Positions 9,772 to 17,324 of a DNA stretch of 64,000 nucleotides are shown here, in pieces. The translations under genes were made by a program, and so were the position numbers. Position 1 is the stretch's first letter. Each line of letters starts with the position of its first letter. Under the pieces are notes generated by a model. The model made no database searches. It was not told the DNA's origin and saw nothing but the letters and a program-made list of their open reading frames with translations. Source of the DNA: Rhizobium sophorae. Lineage in GTDB: Bacteria; Pseudomonadota; Alphaproteobacteria; Rhizobiales; Rhizobiaceae. Where the stretch lies: assembly GCF_013087515.1 (NCBI RefSeq), contig NZ_JABFCN010000001.1:124001-188000 (forward strand), in the 5' to 3' direction.

Positions 9772-10042
9772 AGAGCCTTTCCGGGTTAGATTGAAGCATT
9801 CTGCCGGAGCAGGTTTTCGTCAGGACAAAGGCGATTGGCGAAGGGCATACCCCTTGGTACGTCCGAGCCGATCGCCTTTGATCCTGGCGGAAAGATGCCC
9901 GGCCCTTCGGGTTGGCTGAAACGGGCCGGCTGATCGACCGGCCGGCTTGGCCGTAGAGCTGGGCTACGACGCGCGCCGGCCGGTCGACCATCCGACTCCG
10001 TTTGAGCCAACAGAATGCTTCAATCTAACCCGGAAAGGCTCT
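9772..10042. mobile_element. MITE-like element with 32-bp perfect terminal inverted repeats
   Basis: AGAGCCTTTCCGGGTTAGAT... at 9772-9803 is the exact reverse complement of 10011-10042 over 32 bases. The 271-bp element has no coding frame of its own. Its interior has further inverted blocks, including GGCGATTGGCGAAGG against CCGATCGCC and GGGCCGGC-type palindromes near 9920-9980. Size, perfect ends and lack of a transposase fit a miniature inverted-repeat element. It fills the gap between the small gene at 9568 and the broken gene at 10073. Confidence 0.75.
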
Positions 10043-10072
10043 AGGTTTCGCCCTGGCAGAAAGGGCGGAACC

Positions 10073-10437
10073 ATGGCCGGCGATGTCGATGCGATCTTCG
10101 AGCGCCTGAAGCGGCTGGCTGCGGAAGCCGGGCTGCCCGATGTCGAGGAGAGCACCTCCTACGGCAATCGGGCGCTGAAGGTCGGCGGCAAGAGCTTCGT
10201 TGCGGTGAAGAATGCCGAGACGATCGTGATCTCGATTTCGCTCGACGACAAGGATCACTTGCTGGAAATGGCGCCCGACGTCTATTTTCAAACCGATCAT
10301 TATGTCGGCTGGCGTATCTGCCGGTGCGCGCCGCCGTGATCGGCGACGAGGAATTGCGGCTGCGGCTGATCGGCGCCTGGCTGTTCCGGGCGCCGAAGAA
10401 GCTTGCTACCCGTTTTAGAGATCAGGCCCGATCGTAG
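10073..10437 (+). pseudogene. MmcQ/YjbR-family protein, frameshifted
   Basis: The frame from ATG 10073 reads as the N-terminal two thirds of a YjbR/MmcQ small DNA-binding-like protein (MAGDVDAIFERLKRLAAEAG, EESTSYGNRALKVGGKSF). After FQTDHYVGW it goes off into RICRCAPP and stops at 10339. The family continuation PYLPVRAAVIGDEELRLRL...APKKLATRF is found in another frame to a stop at 10435-10437. A single missing C at about 10311 explains the break. It is either a real frameshift mutation or a sequencing error. Its 3' end overlaps the stop end of the GST at 10422 by 16 bp. Confidence 0.75.
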
Positions 10438-11042
10438 GCCAGCGCCCGCTGGACGGCGGGGCGCTGCAGCATGCGGGCGTGGTGGTCGCTCGCCTTTTCG
10501 AAGCGGGCGGGATCGACGCCGTCCGACGGCAGCCAGTCGGTCATGACGAAGAGGTAGGGATCGGCGAGCGAATAGGCTTCACCCATCACCCAAGGGCCTT
10601 CGAACATCGTCTGCTCGATCAGCGTGAAACAATCGGCCATATTCTGCGGCACCTTGGCCTTCATCGCCTCGATGGCCGCCGGCTCGTCGGCCCAGCGCGA
10701 GCCGCGCGGGCGATGGGCATGGTTCACATGCACGGTCGAGCAGATATAGCTGTTGAAGGACTGAAGCCTGGCAAATTCGAAGGGATCATCTAGCGGCGCC
10801 AGCTTGGCGGCCGGGGCGCTCTGGGCGATATAGGCCAGGATCGCCGGCGTTTCCGTCAGCACGCCATAATCGGTGACCAACGCCGGCACACGGCCCTTCG
10901 GGTTGATCTCCAGATAGTCCGGCGAGCGCTGCTCGCCATCGCGGAGGCTGATCTTCTTTACTTCGAAGGCCAGGCCGGATTCTTCCAGGGCAATAAGGCT
11001 TGCGAGCGCGCAGGTTCCCGGCGCGTAATATAGTGTCAGCAT
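10422..11042 (-). CDS. Glutathione S-transferase family protein
   Basis: A 206-residue GST starting at ATG 11042 (MLTLYYAPGTCALASLIALE). The N-terminal half carries APGTCALAS, as in beta-class bacterial GSTs with a catalytic Cys, then NPKGRVPALV with the cis-proline and TETPAILAYIA. The helical C-terminal half has GEAYSLADPYLFVM, the capping motif. The open frame continues further upstream, but that part is repeat DNA and not GST-like. Substrate is unknown; the class usually binds glutathione for detoxification or redox protection. Confidence 0.88.
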   Translation of the reverse strand: MLTLYYAPGTCALASLIALEESGLAFEVKKISLRDGEQRSPDYLEINPKGRVPALVTDYGVLTETPAILAYIAQSAPAAKLAPLDDPFEFARLQSFNSYICSTVHVNHAHRPRGSRWADEPAAIEAMKAKVPQNMADCFTLIEQTMFEGPWVMGEAYSLADPYLFVMTDWLPSDGVDPARFEKASDHHARMLQRPAVQRALAYDRA

Positions 11043-11178
11043 GGTTCTCGACTCCCTTTCGGCAAGGGTTATAGCGCAGCGGTCGGTGCGCCGGAACTGG
11101 GGATTGGATTTTGATCTTCCAGGACAAGTGAGGTGCGTTGAGCGTGAGCGAAGGGCAATGAATAGTGTGCCGTGTGGT

Positions 11179-11343
11179 CCCCTCATCCGCCTGCCGGCAC
11201 CTTCTCCCCGCTGGGGAGAAGAGATTTGTGGCAGCGCTTCACTTCCTCTCAAAGCGTCTGTTGTGGAACCGAAGCCAATCCGCTTGCTCCCTCTTCTCCC
11301 CAGCGGGGAGAAGGTGGCCCGAAGGGTCGGTTGAGGGGATGAG
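11179..11343. repeat. REP-like intergenic repeat with CTTCTCCCC hairpins
   Basis: CCCCTCATCC at 11179 pairs with GGGGATGAG ending at 11343. Inside, CTTCTCCCCGCTGGGGAGAAG and CTTCTCCCCAGCGGGGAGAAG each form hairpins. The same text, with CTTCTCCC..GGGGAGAAGGTGCCGGCAGGCGG, recurs at about 25228-25363, and a short form lies within the 3' end of betI near 23660-23705. Apart from this repeat I see nothing in the 370-bp gap 11043-11412. Confidence 0.7.
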
Positions 11344-11412
11344 CGGCAAAGCCGCGAATGGCCTGAGCGCAAGCGAAGGGCAATGTAGAGGCGCGCCAAC
11401 GCCGCGAACCGC

Positions 11413-11769
11413 TCAGCCGCAGCCCGGCACATCTTCCAACCGATGCCAGACCGGGATGCCGCGCTCCCGGGCGATGCGGACGTCGTTATCCGCCCCCTTG
11501 GAATCGCCGGGCAGGCGCAGCACGCCCTCGCAGAGCTGCAGCAGCCGGCCGGCGACCGGGTGGAAGATTTCTTCATAAAGCGCGTCGCCGACCGACCGGC
11601 CGCCGGCGGCGTGCCAGATCGGCAGGGCCACCCATTCGCCGATCATCGGCACATGGCCGGCTTCAAACAGCGCGTGCGAAGGCGCTTCCAGCCGCTTCAG
11701 GTTGGCGGCCATCTTTTCCGGGTCGTCGCCCGTTCCCGACCGATAGGGCCCGGCAATCAAAATCAACAT
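11413..11769 (-). CDS. DUF4406-like (nucleoside deoxyribosyltransferase-like) small protein
   Basis: 118 residues starting MLILIAGPYRSGTGDDPEKM at ATG 11769. The first strand followed by AGPY and the later GDSKGADNDVRIARERGIPVW resemble the DUF4406/nucleoside 2-deoxyribosyltransferase-like fold, in which an early loop binds the nucleotide and a late Gx..Ad..A segment closes the site. Catalysis is not proven. It is divergent from the DeoR regulator at 11913 and shares its operator-rich promoter, so it is a likely target of that regulator. Confidence 0.65.
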   Translation of the reverse strand: MLILIAGPYRSGTGDDPEKMAANLKRLEAPSHALFEAGHVPMIGEWVALPIWHAAGGRSVGDALYEEIFHPVAGRLLQLCEGVLRLPGDSKGADNDVRIARERGIPVWHRLEDVPGCG

Positions 11770-11826
11770 GATCCACTCCTTCGCTCCGCTCTATGCGGGA
11801 GCACTCTCCCGGCCTCATGCACGGGA

Positions 11827-11904
11827 TTTCGTGAAAATGCACGATATTTCTTGAATGTCGAGTCATTTCGTGCAAGATCGTGCCATCATGTTTAATTTCG
11901 TGCA
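11827..11904. promoter_or_regulatory. Candidate DeoR operator cluster (TTTCGTGCA repeats)
   Basis: The gap between the divergent genes at 11769 and 11913 holds four copies of one word: TTTCGTGA at 11827, its inverse TGCACGA at 11838, TTTCGTGCA at 11866 and TTTCGTGCA at 11896. Copies are about 30 bases apart in the last two cases. DeoR-type repressors usually bind such multiple repeats and control their own gene and a neighbour. That the adjacent DeoR protein binds here is inference. Confidence 0.55.
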
Positions 11905-11912
11905 GAGATCCG

Positions 11913-12668
11913 ATGCTGACATCACAACGCAAGACCCTCATTCTCGACATCCTGCGCCGTGACGGCCAGGTGATCGCCAAGCGCGTCGCCGAGGATTTCG
12001 CGCTTTCGGAAGACACGATCCGCCGCGACCTCAGGGAAATGGCAGCGGAGGGGCTGCTGAAACGGGTGCATGGCGGGGCAATGCCGCTGGCGCCAGACCT
12101 GCCTGATTTCACCGCGCGGCGCAGCGTCTCGTCGCAGATCAAGGCGCGGCTGGGGGCGGCGGCGGCGGCGATGGTGAAGTCCGGTCAGATGATCTTCCTC
12201 GATGGCGGCACGACGACGGCGGAGATCGCCAGGCAACTGCCGCGCGGCATGCCGCTGACGGTTGCGACCCACAGCCCGACCATCGCCGCCGAACTCGAAC
12301 ACCACCCGACAGCCGAGGTGATCCTCACCGGCGGACGGCTTTACAAACATTCGATGGTGGCGACGGGGGCAGCGGCCATGGCGGCCATCGGGCAGCTCCG
12401 CCCCGATCTCTTCTTCCTCGGCGTCACCGCGGCGCATCCGGTGCACGGGCTTTCCACCGGCGATTTCGAGGAGGCGGCGATCAAGCGGCATATCGCCCGC
12501 TGTTCGGCCGAAACCCATGTGCTGCTGACCGAGGAGAAGTTCGACCTCGTCTCGCCCTGCCCGGTGCTCGGCATTTCCGAGGTGGCGGGGCTGATCGTCC
12601 CCATGGAGATGACGACCGAGCGGCTGAAACCCTATCGCGATCTCAACGGCGCAATCGCCGCAGCATGA
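11913..12668 (+). CDS. DeoR/GlpR-family transcriptional regulator
   Basis: A 251-residue protein taken from ATG 11913 (MLTSQRKTLILDILRRDGQV). The N-terminal winged helix has the DeoR signature (AEDFALSEDTIRRDLREMAAEGLLKRVHGGA). The sugar-phosphate-sensing domain follows, with MIFLDGGTTT and ADLF-like FFLGVTAAHPVHGLST. These regulators usually sense a phosphorylated sugar or nucleoside. Its 3' end overlaps the stop end of the membrane-protein gene at 12643 by 26 bp, tail to tail. Control of the divergent gene at 11413 is suggested by the shared repeats. Confidence 0.88.
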   Translation: MLTSQRKTLILDILRRDGQVIAKRVAEDFALSEDTIRRDLREMAAEGLLKRVHGGAMPLAPDLPDFTARRSVSSQIKARLGAAAAAMVKSGQMIFLDGGTTTAEIARQLPRGMPLTVATHSPTIAAELEHHPTAEVILTGGRLYKHSMVATGAAAMAAIGQLRPDLFFLGVTAAHPVHGLSTGDFEEAAIKRHIARCSAETHVLLTEEKFDLVSPCPVLGISEVAGLIVPMEMTTERLKPYRDLNGAIAAA

Positions 12669-13383
12669 TGGTGCTGCGGGAGGGCCGAGGTGCTGCAGCA
12701 TGCGGCAGGAGGCTTGCAGCAAGGGCCGCGATGAAGGCCGCCAGCACGGCATAGGCCGGCGCCATGCTGCCGGTTCCAAGGGTGAGCATCGTCTGCAGAT
12801 ATGGCTGCGCCAGCGCGATGATGACGGAAAGTGCCGGCATATCGAGCAGGGTCCCGGCGATCCGCGACAGTTCCGGCATGAAGGCTGCACCGGTAAGCGC
12901 GCCGTAGACCGCCGTCAGGCGGAGTGCGAGGCGCAACGGCGCCGAGGCTGCAAGCGGCGGCATGTCGCCATCCTCGACGGCAATCATGAGATAGGCTGCG
13001 AAAGCCGCCAGAAACAGCAAGGCGACGGGCAGCGCCGCCAGGGTTGCGGGCCGAGTCAGAGCCGCCGCATCCGCCGCCAGAAAAAGGAGGATCGGCGTGG
13101 AAGCGACGAACCAGATGGCGACGATCGGGCCCCAGAACCAAGTGAGCGAGAGAGCGTGAAGACGGAGCAACGTCGCCATGAAGAGCACCCCGATCGCGGT
13201 CCAGATGCAGGCGGGTTTGAGCACGCCCGATATCAGCTGGAGGGCTGGCTCGCAGGCGCCGGCCATATCGCCGCAGCCGGACAGCTGGATCGTGAGCCAG
13301 GTGATATAATCGAGGCTCAGCGCGGCGAACATGAAGATGCCGATACCCATCAGCATCCACCAGAGATAGCGGCCTGCAAACAT
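12643..13383 (-). CDS. Hypothetical polytopic membrane protein (246 aa)
   Basis: The frame starts at ATG 13383 (MFAGRYLWWMLMGIGIFMFA). About six hydrophobic segments are visible, for example LMGIGIFMFAALSL, WTAIGVLFMATLL, GPIVAIWFVASTPILLFLA and YAVLAAFIAALAASLL. No family is recognised and no catalytic motif is seen. Two Cys in SGCGDMAGACEP face a loop. The upstream 130 bp to the asparaginase stop are A/T-rich and could hold its promoter. Confidence 0.7.
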   Translation of the reverse strand: MFAGRYLWWMLMGIGIFMFAALSLDYITWLTIQLSGCGDMAGACEPALQLISGVLKPACIWTAIGVLFMATLLRLHALSLTWFWGPIVAIWFVASTPILLFLAADAAALTRPATLAALPVALLFLAAFAAYLMIAVEDGDMPPLAASAPLRLALRLTAVYGALTGAAFMPELSRIAGTLLDMPALSVIIALAQPYLQTMLTLGTGSMAPAYAVLAAFIAALAASLLPHAAAPRPSRSTIMLRRLRR

Positions 13384-13512
13384 GCCCTGCCCTCATGGCT
13401 TCCAGGACTGTGCTCACGTCGCCGCGAAAGGGTGCATCCGCGATCGCAGGACGTACCCTTTTTATATTAGGTAATTCTTATTTTTCTCATAACTTATATA
13501 TTCGGTTCGAAC

Positions 13513-14520
13513 TCATCCGGCCAAGGCGGAGGTGACCCTGATATCGCCGACATGGATGCCGTTCCAATTGCGCATCGGCTTTGCGGCATGGGCCATCAGG
13601 CCCGCATGGACCTCGCTCTCCGTCTCGAAGAAGCGGGCAAGCGCCGCCGCCACCATGGCTTCGGCAGCACGGGTCGTGCCGTCCTCGCATTTGAGCGCGA
13701 TGGCGATGCCCTTTTCGGGGATGGCGGCGCAGAAGACACCCTCGGCACCGGTTTTGACGAAGATCCGGCCGGGGGCGATTTGCATCAACTCCGTGCAGGC
13801 GCGACCGGAGCCGGCGACGTAGAAGGGTTCGGCCATGCAGGCTTCGATCAGCCGGCGGGACGCCTTGGCGCGCAGGGGTTCGAGGCCGGTGCCGGTCGCC
13901 ATTTTGGCAAAGCCGTGAGCCAGGCTGCGCAGCGGCACGGCATAAGTTGGAATGGAGCAGCCATCGGTGCCGCAGCTTTCTGCTCCGAGCACCGCGCCGG
14001 TCAGGCTTTCCATCGCCGCTCGGATCTCGACCTGCAGCGGATGCTGGTAGCCGATATAGCCCTTTGGATCGATACCCTGGTGGCAGCAGGCGCAGATAAA
14101 GCCCGCATGTTTTCCCGAGCAATTGTTATGCAGCGCGTTCGGCGCATCGAGCGCGCGGACCTGACGGATCAGGACCTTTTGACTCATCGACCAATGGGCG
14201 CCGCATTCCAGCGCCTCGGCATCGCGACCGGCCCGCGATAGCATGGACGCGGCCAGCGCCACATGCTCGTCTTCGCCATTATGCGAGGCGCAGGCCAGCG
14301 CCAATTCCTTGTCGCCGAAGCCATAGGCATCGGCCGCGCCACTCTCGACCAGCGGCAGCGCCTGCATCGCCTTGCAGGACGAGCGCGGGAAGACCGCGGC
14401 TTCGATGTCGCCCAGCGAGAAGACGAGCTTGCCATCGCCATCGACCACAGCCACCGCGCCGCGATGGCGACTTTCGACGAGCAGGCCGCGGGTGACTTCG
14501 ACGGTGACGGGATTGGTCAT
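13513..14520 (-). CDS. ansA: L-asparaginase, Rhizobium etli (class 3) type
   Basis: 335 residues of the asparaginase II family typified by R. etli AnsA/ReAV, unrelated to the E. coli enzymes. It would hydrolyse asparagine to aspartate and ammonia. The residues known to matter in that class are visible: S47-x-x-K50 in RSSCK, S79 in CASHNGED, and the zinc-type trio C134 and K137 in NNCSGKH plus C188 in GTDGC. A basic-residue motif VKTGAEG lies near 256. No signal peptide is seen, so it should be cytoplasmic. In R. etli the enzyme lets cells use asparagine as carbon and nitrogen source. It begins at ATG 14520 and is not in an obvious operon. The symbol follows R. etli usage. Confidence 0.88.
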   Translation of the reverse strand: MTNPVTVEVTRGLLVESRHRGAVAVVDGDGKLVFSLGDIEAAVFPRSSCKAMQALPLVESGAADAYGFGDKELALACASHNGEDEHVALAASMLSRAGRDAEALECGAHWSMSQKVLIRQVRALDAPNALHNNCSGKHAGFICACCHQGIDPKGYIGYQHPLQVEIRAAMESLTGAVLGAESCGTDGCSIPTYAVPLRSLAHGFAKMATGTGLEPLRAKASRRLIEACMAEPFYVAGSGRACTELMQIAPGRIFVKTGAEGVFCAAIPEKGIAIALKCEDGTTRAAEAMVAAALARFFETESEVHAGLMAHAAKPMRNWNGIHVGDIRVTSALAG

Positions 14521-14685
14521 GAGGTTTTATCCGGATGCTGGCGGGATAGCGCAGTCCATAACGCGTCACGCGGCGAAAGCCAACGGGGTTGACGCTTTGC
14601 AAGGGTTAGGCGGCCGCGCGAGTGCCTGCCTGATGGAGCACCTGGCGCGCCTGCGGTGAGTTTGGCGGAGACGTCACCGCACATT

Positions 14686-14772
14686 CCGTCATCCTCGGCC
14701 TTGAGCCGAGGATCCATGCCCGCTGCTGGTGGAGGTCAGCGTGGGTCCTCGGGACAAGCCCGAGGAAGACGG
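14686..14772. repeat. 87-bp palindromic repeat, copy 1 (CCGTCATCCTCGG type)
   Basis: CCGTCATCCTCGG at 14686 is mirrored by CCCGAGGAAGACGG ending at 14772. The centre reads GGATCCATGCCCGCTG and GGAGGTCAGCGTGGG. Close copies lie at 59706-59792 and 61324-61410, and a partial one near 620-640. This matches the style of rhizobium-specific intergenic mosaic elements. Nothing else is seen in 14521-14798. Confidence 0.75.
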
Positions 14773-14798
14773 AAGGTGGGGTGAGCGCCTGCGCTTTT

Positions 14799-15137
14799 CT
14801 ATTCTCTTTCGACAACGATTTTCCGCAGGACACCGCCACTGTCAGGAACCTGGACTTCGATGGCTTTGCTCTTATTTCCGGGTTTCGCCTTGCCGCAAAT
14901 TGCAATCGCAGCCCTCATGAGGCCTCTGTCAGTCATGCGTTCTCTGTCAGTCGGTATAACTGGCTTAAAAGTATCTGTGGCTTGTCTCGCCGATTCCCAT
15001 GTCATCTGGAAACCACATCCCCTCATCACAAGATCCCGAAAGAAGTGTTGAACGAGCGGCCGACCGTCAGGGCCAACGCTGCTGCAACCGGCAACGGCGA
15101 AAGAAAGCGCAACAGCGCCAATAAAGCGAAATTTCAT
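14799..15137 (-). CDS. Small lipoprotein, hypothetical (112 aa)
   Basis: Reading from ATG 15137 gives MKFRFIGAVALSFAVAGCSS, a lipoprotein signal with lipobox AVAGC. The mature part has two further Cys (MRGCGF and AICGKA) and no recognised domain. The end, VPDSGGVLRKIVVERE, is highly charged. It is probably anchored in the outer or inner membrane facing the periplasm. Function is unknown. An ATG at 15158 would add seven residues before the signal and is less likely. Confidence 0.65.
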   Translation of the reverse strand: MKFRFIGAVALSFAVAGCSSVGPDGRPLVQHFFRDLVMRGCGFQMTWESARQATDTFKPVIPTDRERMTDRGLMRAAIAICGKAKPGNKSKAIEVQVPDSGGVLRKIVVERE

Positions 15138-15375
15138 TGTCCCCATCCAATTGATCAACCCCGGCGAGCACTAAGGGCAGAAGATTGATAGAGTCAATCG
15201 GCCATGAGCACGGCGAGCATTTACCTGGCGAGCCAGGCGCTCAGCCTCGCCGCGGGCTCAGACGGCGATCACATCGTCCAAATATTCATCACATAAATTG
15301 ACCGAAGCGATCGAAAACTATCGTTTCTCTGATGGGTCAGATGCGACTAAGAGTGGTGCATCAGGAACCGCTCTC

Positions 15376-16614
15376 ATGTCATCCACCTTTTCCTTGATCC
15401 TTCGCGACAACAGGATCCGCATTCCCAGCGTGACCCTCGTCGCGCTCGCCTTCACCTATGCGTCGACCGCGCCCTATCAGTCGATCATCGGGATCAATGA
15501 ACTCGGCTTGAGCAACGGCGCCTATTCGGCACTGGTGTTCTTCTCGGCGATCGTCAACGTTACCACGAGCCTGACGCTTGGCATCTGGTCGGACAGGCTG
15601 AAGGAGCGCCGGCCGCTGGTGCTGGGACTTTCCGTCGCCGGCATGCTCGGCTTCGGGTCGATCGCGCTCATTCATAGCCCCGTGGTCTTCATCTTCTCAA
15701 CGCTGTTGCTGGTGCCGATGAGCAATTCCACCTATTCGCTGCTGTTTGCCAGCCTGCGCGCCAGGACCAACCAGATGGACCGTGGCCAGGGGGCGGCGAT
15801 CACCGCGACGGTGCGGGCGCTCTTTTCCGGCTCATGGGCGCTGGCGCCGGGGTTGATCGGCCTCTATCTCGTCAGTTCGCCATCGATGACGCCGGCCTAT
15901 GGGATCGCGGCATTGGCAAGCTGCACCTGCTTCTGCCTGTATTTCTTCTTCGCACCCGGAAATGGCGCCGGCGGCCCTGCCCCCGATCCAGTCGGCTTCT
16001 TTGCTTCGCTGAAACGGATTTTCGTGCCGCATGTGCTGTCGCGCGTTATCGTCATGGCGATGCTATTCGGGCTGCAGCGGCTGAACGCCATGCTCCTGCC
16101 GCTGATCATCATCCATGCGGCCGGCGGCACCGTGGTCGATGTCGGCTTCATGGCCGGTTTGACGGCTTTGCTCGAGATGCCGTTCATGATGATGTGGGGT
16201 TTTGCGCAGCGCCGCTTCCGAAGCGCGCATGTGCTCGCCTTCGGCGCGCTGATCTATTGCGTCTATCTGCTGCTGCTCGGCTTTGCTTCCGCACCCTGGC
16301 ACGTCTATGCACTGCTCCTTTTCAATGCCTGCGGGGCGGCAGCGATCCTCAGCGTGCCGATCACCTATCTGCAGGACCTGATCGCGGACCGGCCGGGGCT
16401 TGGAACCTCGCTGATCTCGCTGAACACGTTCATTGGGGTTGGCGTCAGCGCCGGCCTCTTCGCCTTCGGCACCGCGATCACCGATTATTCCGGCACGGCC
16501 TTCGTCGGCGCGACCGCGGGTCTCGCATCGATCGGAGTGCTGCTCTATCTCGAAAGCAGCAGGCGGCAGGCGCGACGTGCGACGTTCCGATCGAAAGGCG
16601 TCAACCCGGCGTGA
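15376..16614 (+). CDS. MFS transporter, sugar-efflux-like
   Basis: 412 residues from ATG 15376 (MSSTFSLILRDNRIRIPSVT); the frame stays open to an upstream TTG at 15298. About twelve hydrophobic helices are visible, and the loop after helix two reads GIWSDRLKERRPLVL, the MFS motif A region. The N-terminal YASTAPYQSIIGINELGLSN resembles SetA-like sugar efflux proteins, but substrate is uncertain. Its last 14 bases overlap the stop end of the regulator at 16601, tail to tail, so the two are convergent. Confidence 0.8.
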   Translation: MSSTFSLILRDNRIRIPSVTLVALAFTYASTAPYQSIIGINELGLSNGAYSALVFFSAIVNVTTSLTLGIWSDRLKERRPLVLGLSVAGMLGFGSIALIHSPVVFIFSTLLLVPMSNSTYSLLFASLRARTNQMDRGQGAAITATVRALFSGSWALAPGLIGLYLVSSPSMTPAYGIAALASCTCFCLYFFFAPGNGAGGPAPDPVGFFASLKRIFVPHVLSRVIVMAMLFGLQRLNAMLLPLIIIHAAGGTVVDVGFMAGLTALLEMPFMMMWGFAQRRFRSAHVLAFGALIYCVYLLLLGFASAPWHVYALLLFNACGAAAILSVPITYLQDLIADRPGLGTSLISLNTFIGVGVSAGLFAFGTAITDYSGTAFVGATAGLASIGVLLYLESSRRQARRATFRSKGVNPA

Positions 16615-17224
16615 TGCGATAGGCGCAGCGACGGGCGCCGGCGAGGATGTGTTCGCTGCGCTCGACCTCGGCGTCGAGGACGGCGCGGAAGGTTTCGAGT
16701 TCGGAGCGGCAGAAGCCGGCGCAGGCGGTGGCGGCCGCACAGATCGGGCAGTGGTTTTCGACCAGCATGAAGGATCCGTCCGGCTCCTGCCAGTGATCGG
16801 CCATATAGCCCTCGCGGGTGCGGATGCCAGCAAGGGCCTCGACGCGCGAGGCAAGGTCATGCGCCTGGCTGAGCTCCTGCCGGTAGCGCTGCAGCGTCTC
16901 GGCTTCGCGGGCGGAAATGACCGTATCGAGCGCTGCGGGGCCGAGCTGTTCGACGAGCGTGCCGAGGAGGTTTGCCGTCAGTTCGGCATGGCCATCCGGG
17001 AACTGACGGTTGCCGCTGGCCGTGAGGTGCCAGAGCTGGCGCGGCCGACCACGGCCGGCAGCAGCAACGGTGACCGGTTCCACCAGCCCCTCCTCCGCCA
17101 TCTTCGACAGCTGCTGGCGGGCGGCCTCGCCCGATATGCCGAGCGTATCGCCGATCGCGGTGGCGAGCTGCGGCCCGTCGGTCTTAATCAGGATCAGGAT
17201 GCGATTGGCTGGGGACTGGCGCAT
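16601..17224 (-). CDS. SufR-like/DeoR-type winged-helix regulator with cysteine cluster
   Basis: 207 residues from ATG 17224; a TTG at 17233 is an alternative. The N-terminal helix-turn-helix reads LGISGEAARQQLSKMAEEGL, with GRGRPRQLWHLT in the wing. The C-terminal half holds HCPICAAATACAGFC and later RRCAYR, the arrangement of cysteines seen in COG2345/SufR-like regulators, where they can bind an iron-sulfur cluster. It is divergent from the MFS gene at 17325, and the gap contains TTGGGAAA-type inverted repeats. A redox- or metal-responsive repressor of that transporter is the likely role, by inference. Confidence 0.8.
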   Translation of the reverse strand: MRQSPANRILILIKTDGPQLATAIGDTLGISGEAARQQLSKMAEEGLVEPVTVAAAGRGRPRQLWHLTASGNRQFPDGHAELTANLLGTLVEQLGPAALDTVISAREAETLQRYRQELSQAHDLASRVEALAGIRTREGYMADHWQEPDGSFMLVENHCPICAAATACAGFCRSELETFRAVLDAEVERSEHILAGARRCAYRITPG

Positions 17225-17266
17225 TTTTTCCAAGTAAAGTCTTGTTTAATTCGAGGCGGCGTGTAA

Positions 17267-17290
17267 TTTTCCAATTTATAACTTGGGAAA
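17267..17290. promoter_or_regulatory. Candidate operator between regulator and MFS gene
   Basis: TTTTCCAA at 17267-17274 and TTGGGAAA at 17283-17290 form an imperfect inverted repeat around an A/T-rich spacer. A further half-site TTTCCAAGT is at 17227-17235, against the regulator start. The layout suits a dimeric winged-helix repressor acting on both genes; binding is not shown by sequence. Confidence 0.4.
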
Positions 17291-17324
17291 TAATCCTTCG
17301 CCAGTAAAATCTCGGGGTCCTCCC

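Noticed and set aside
13480..13515. tRNA-like GGTTCGAA near the asparaginase stop
   Set aside because: Only the short TpsiC-like word is present, with no acceptor stem or anticodon arm.
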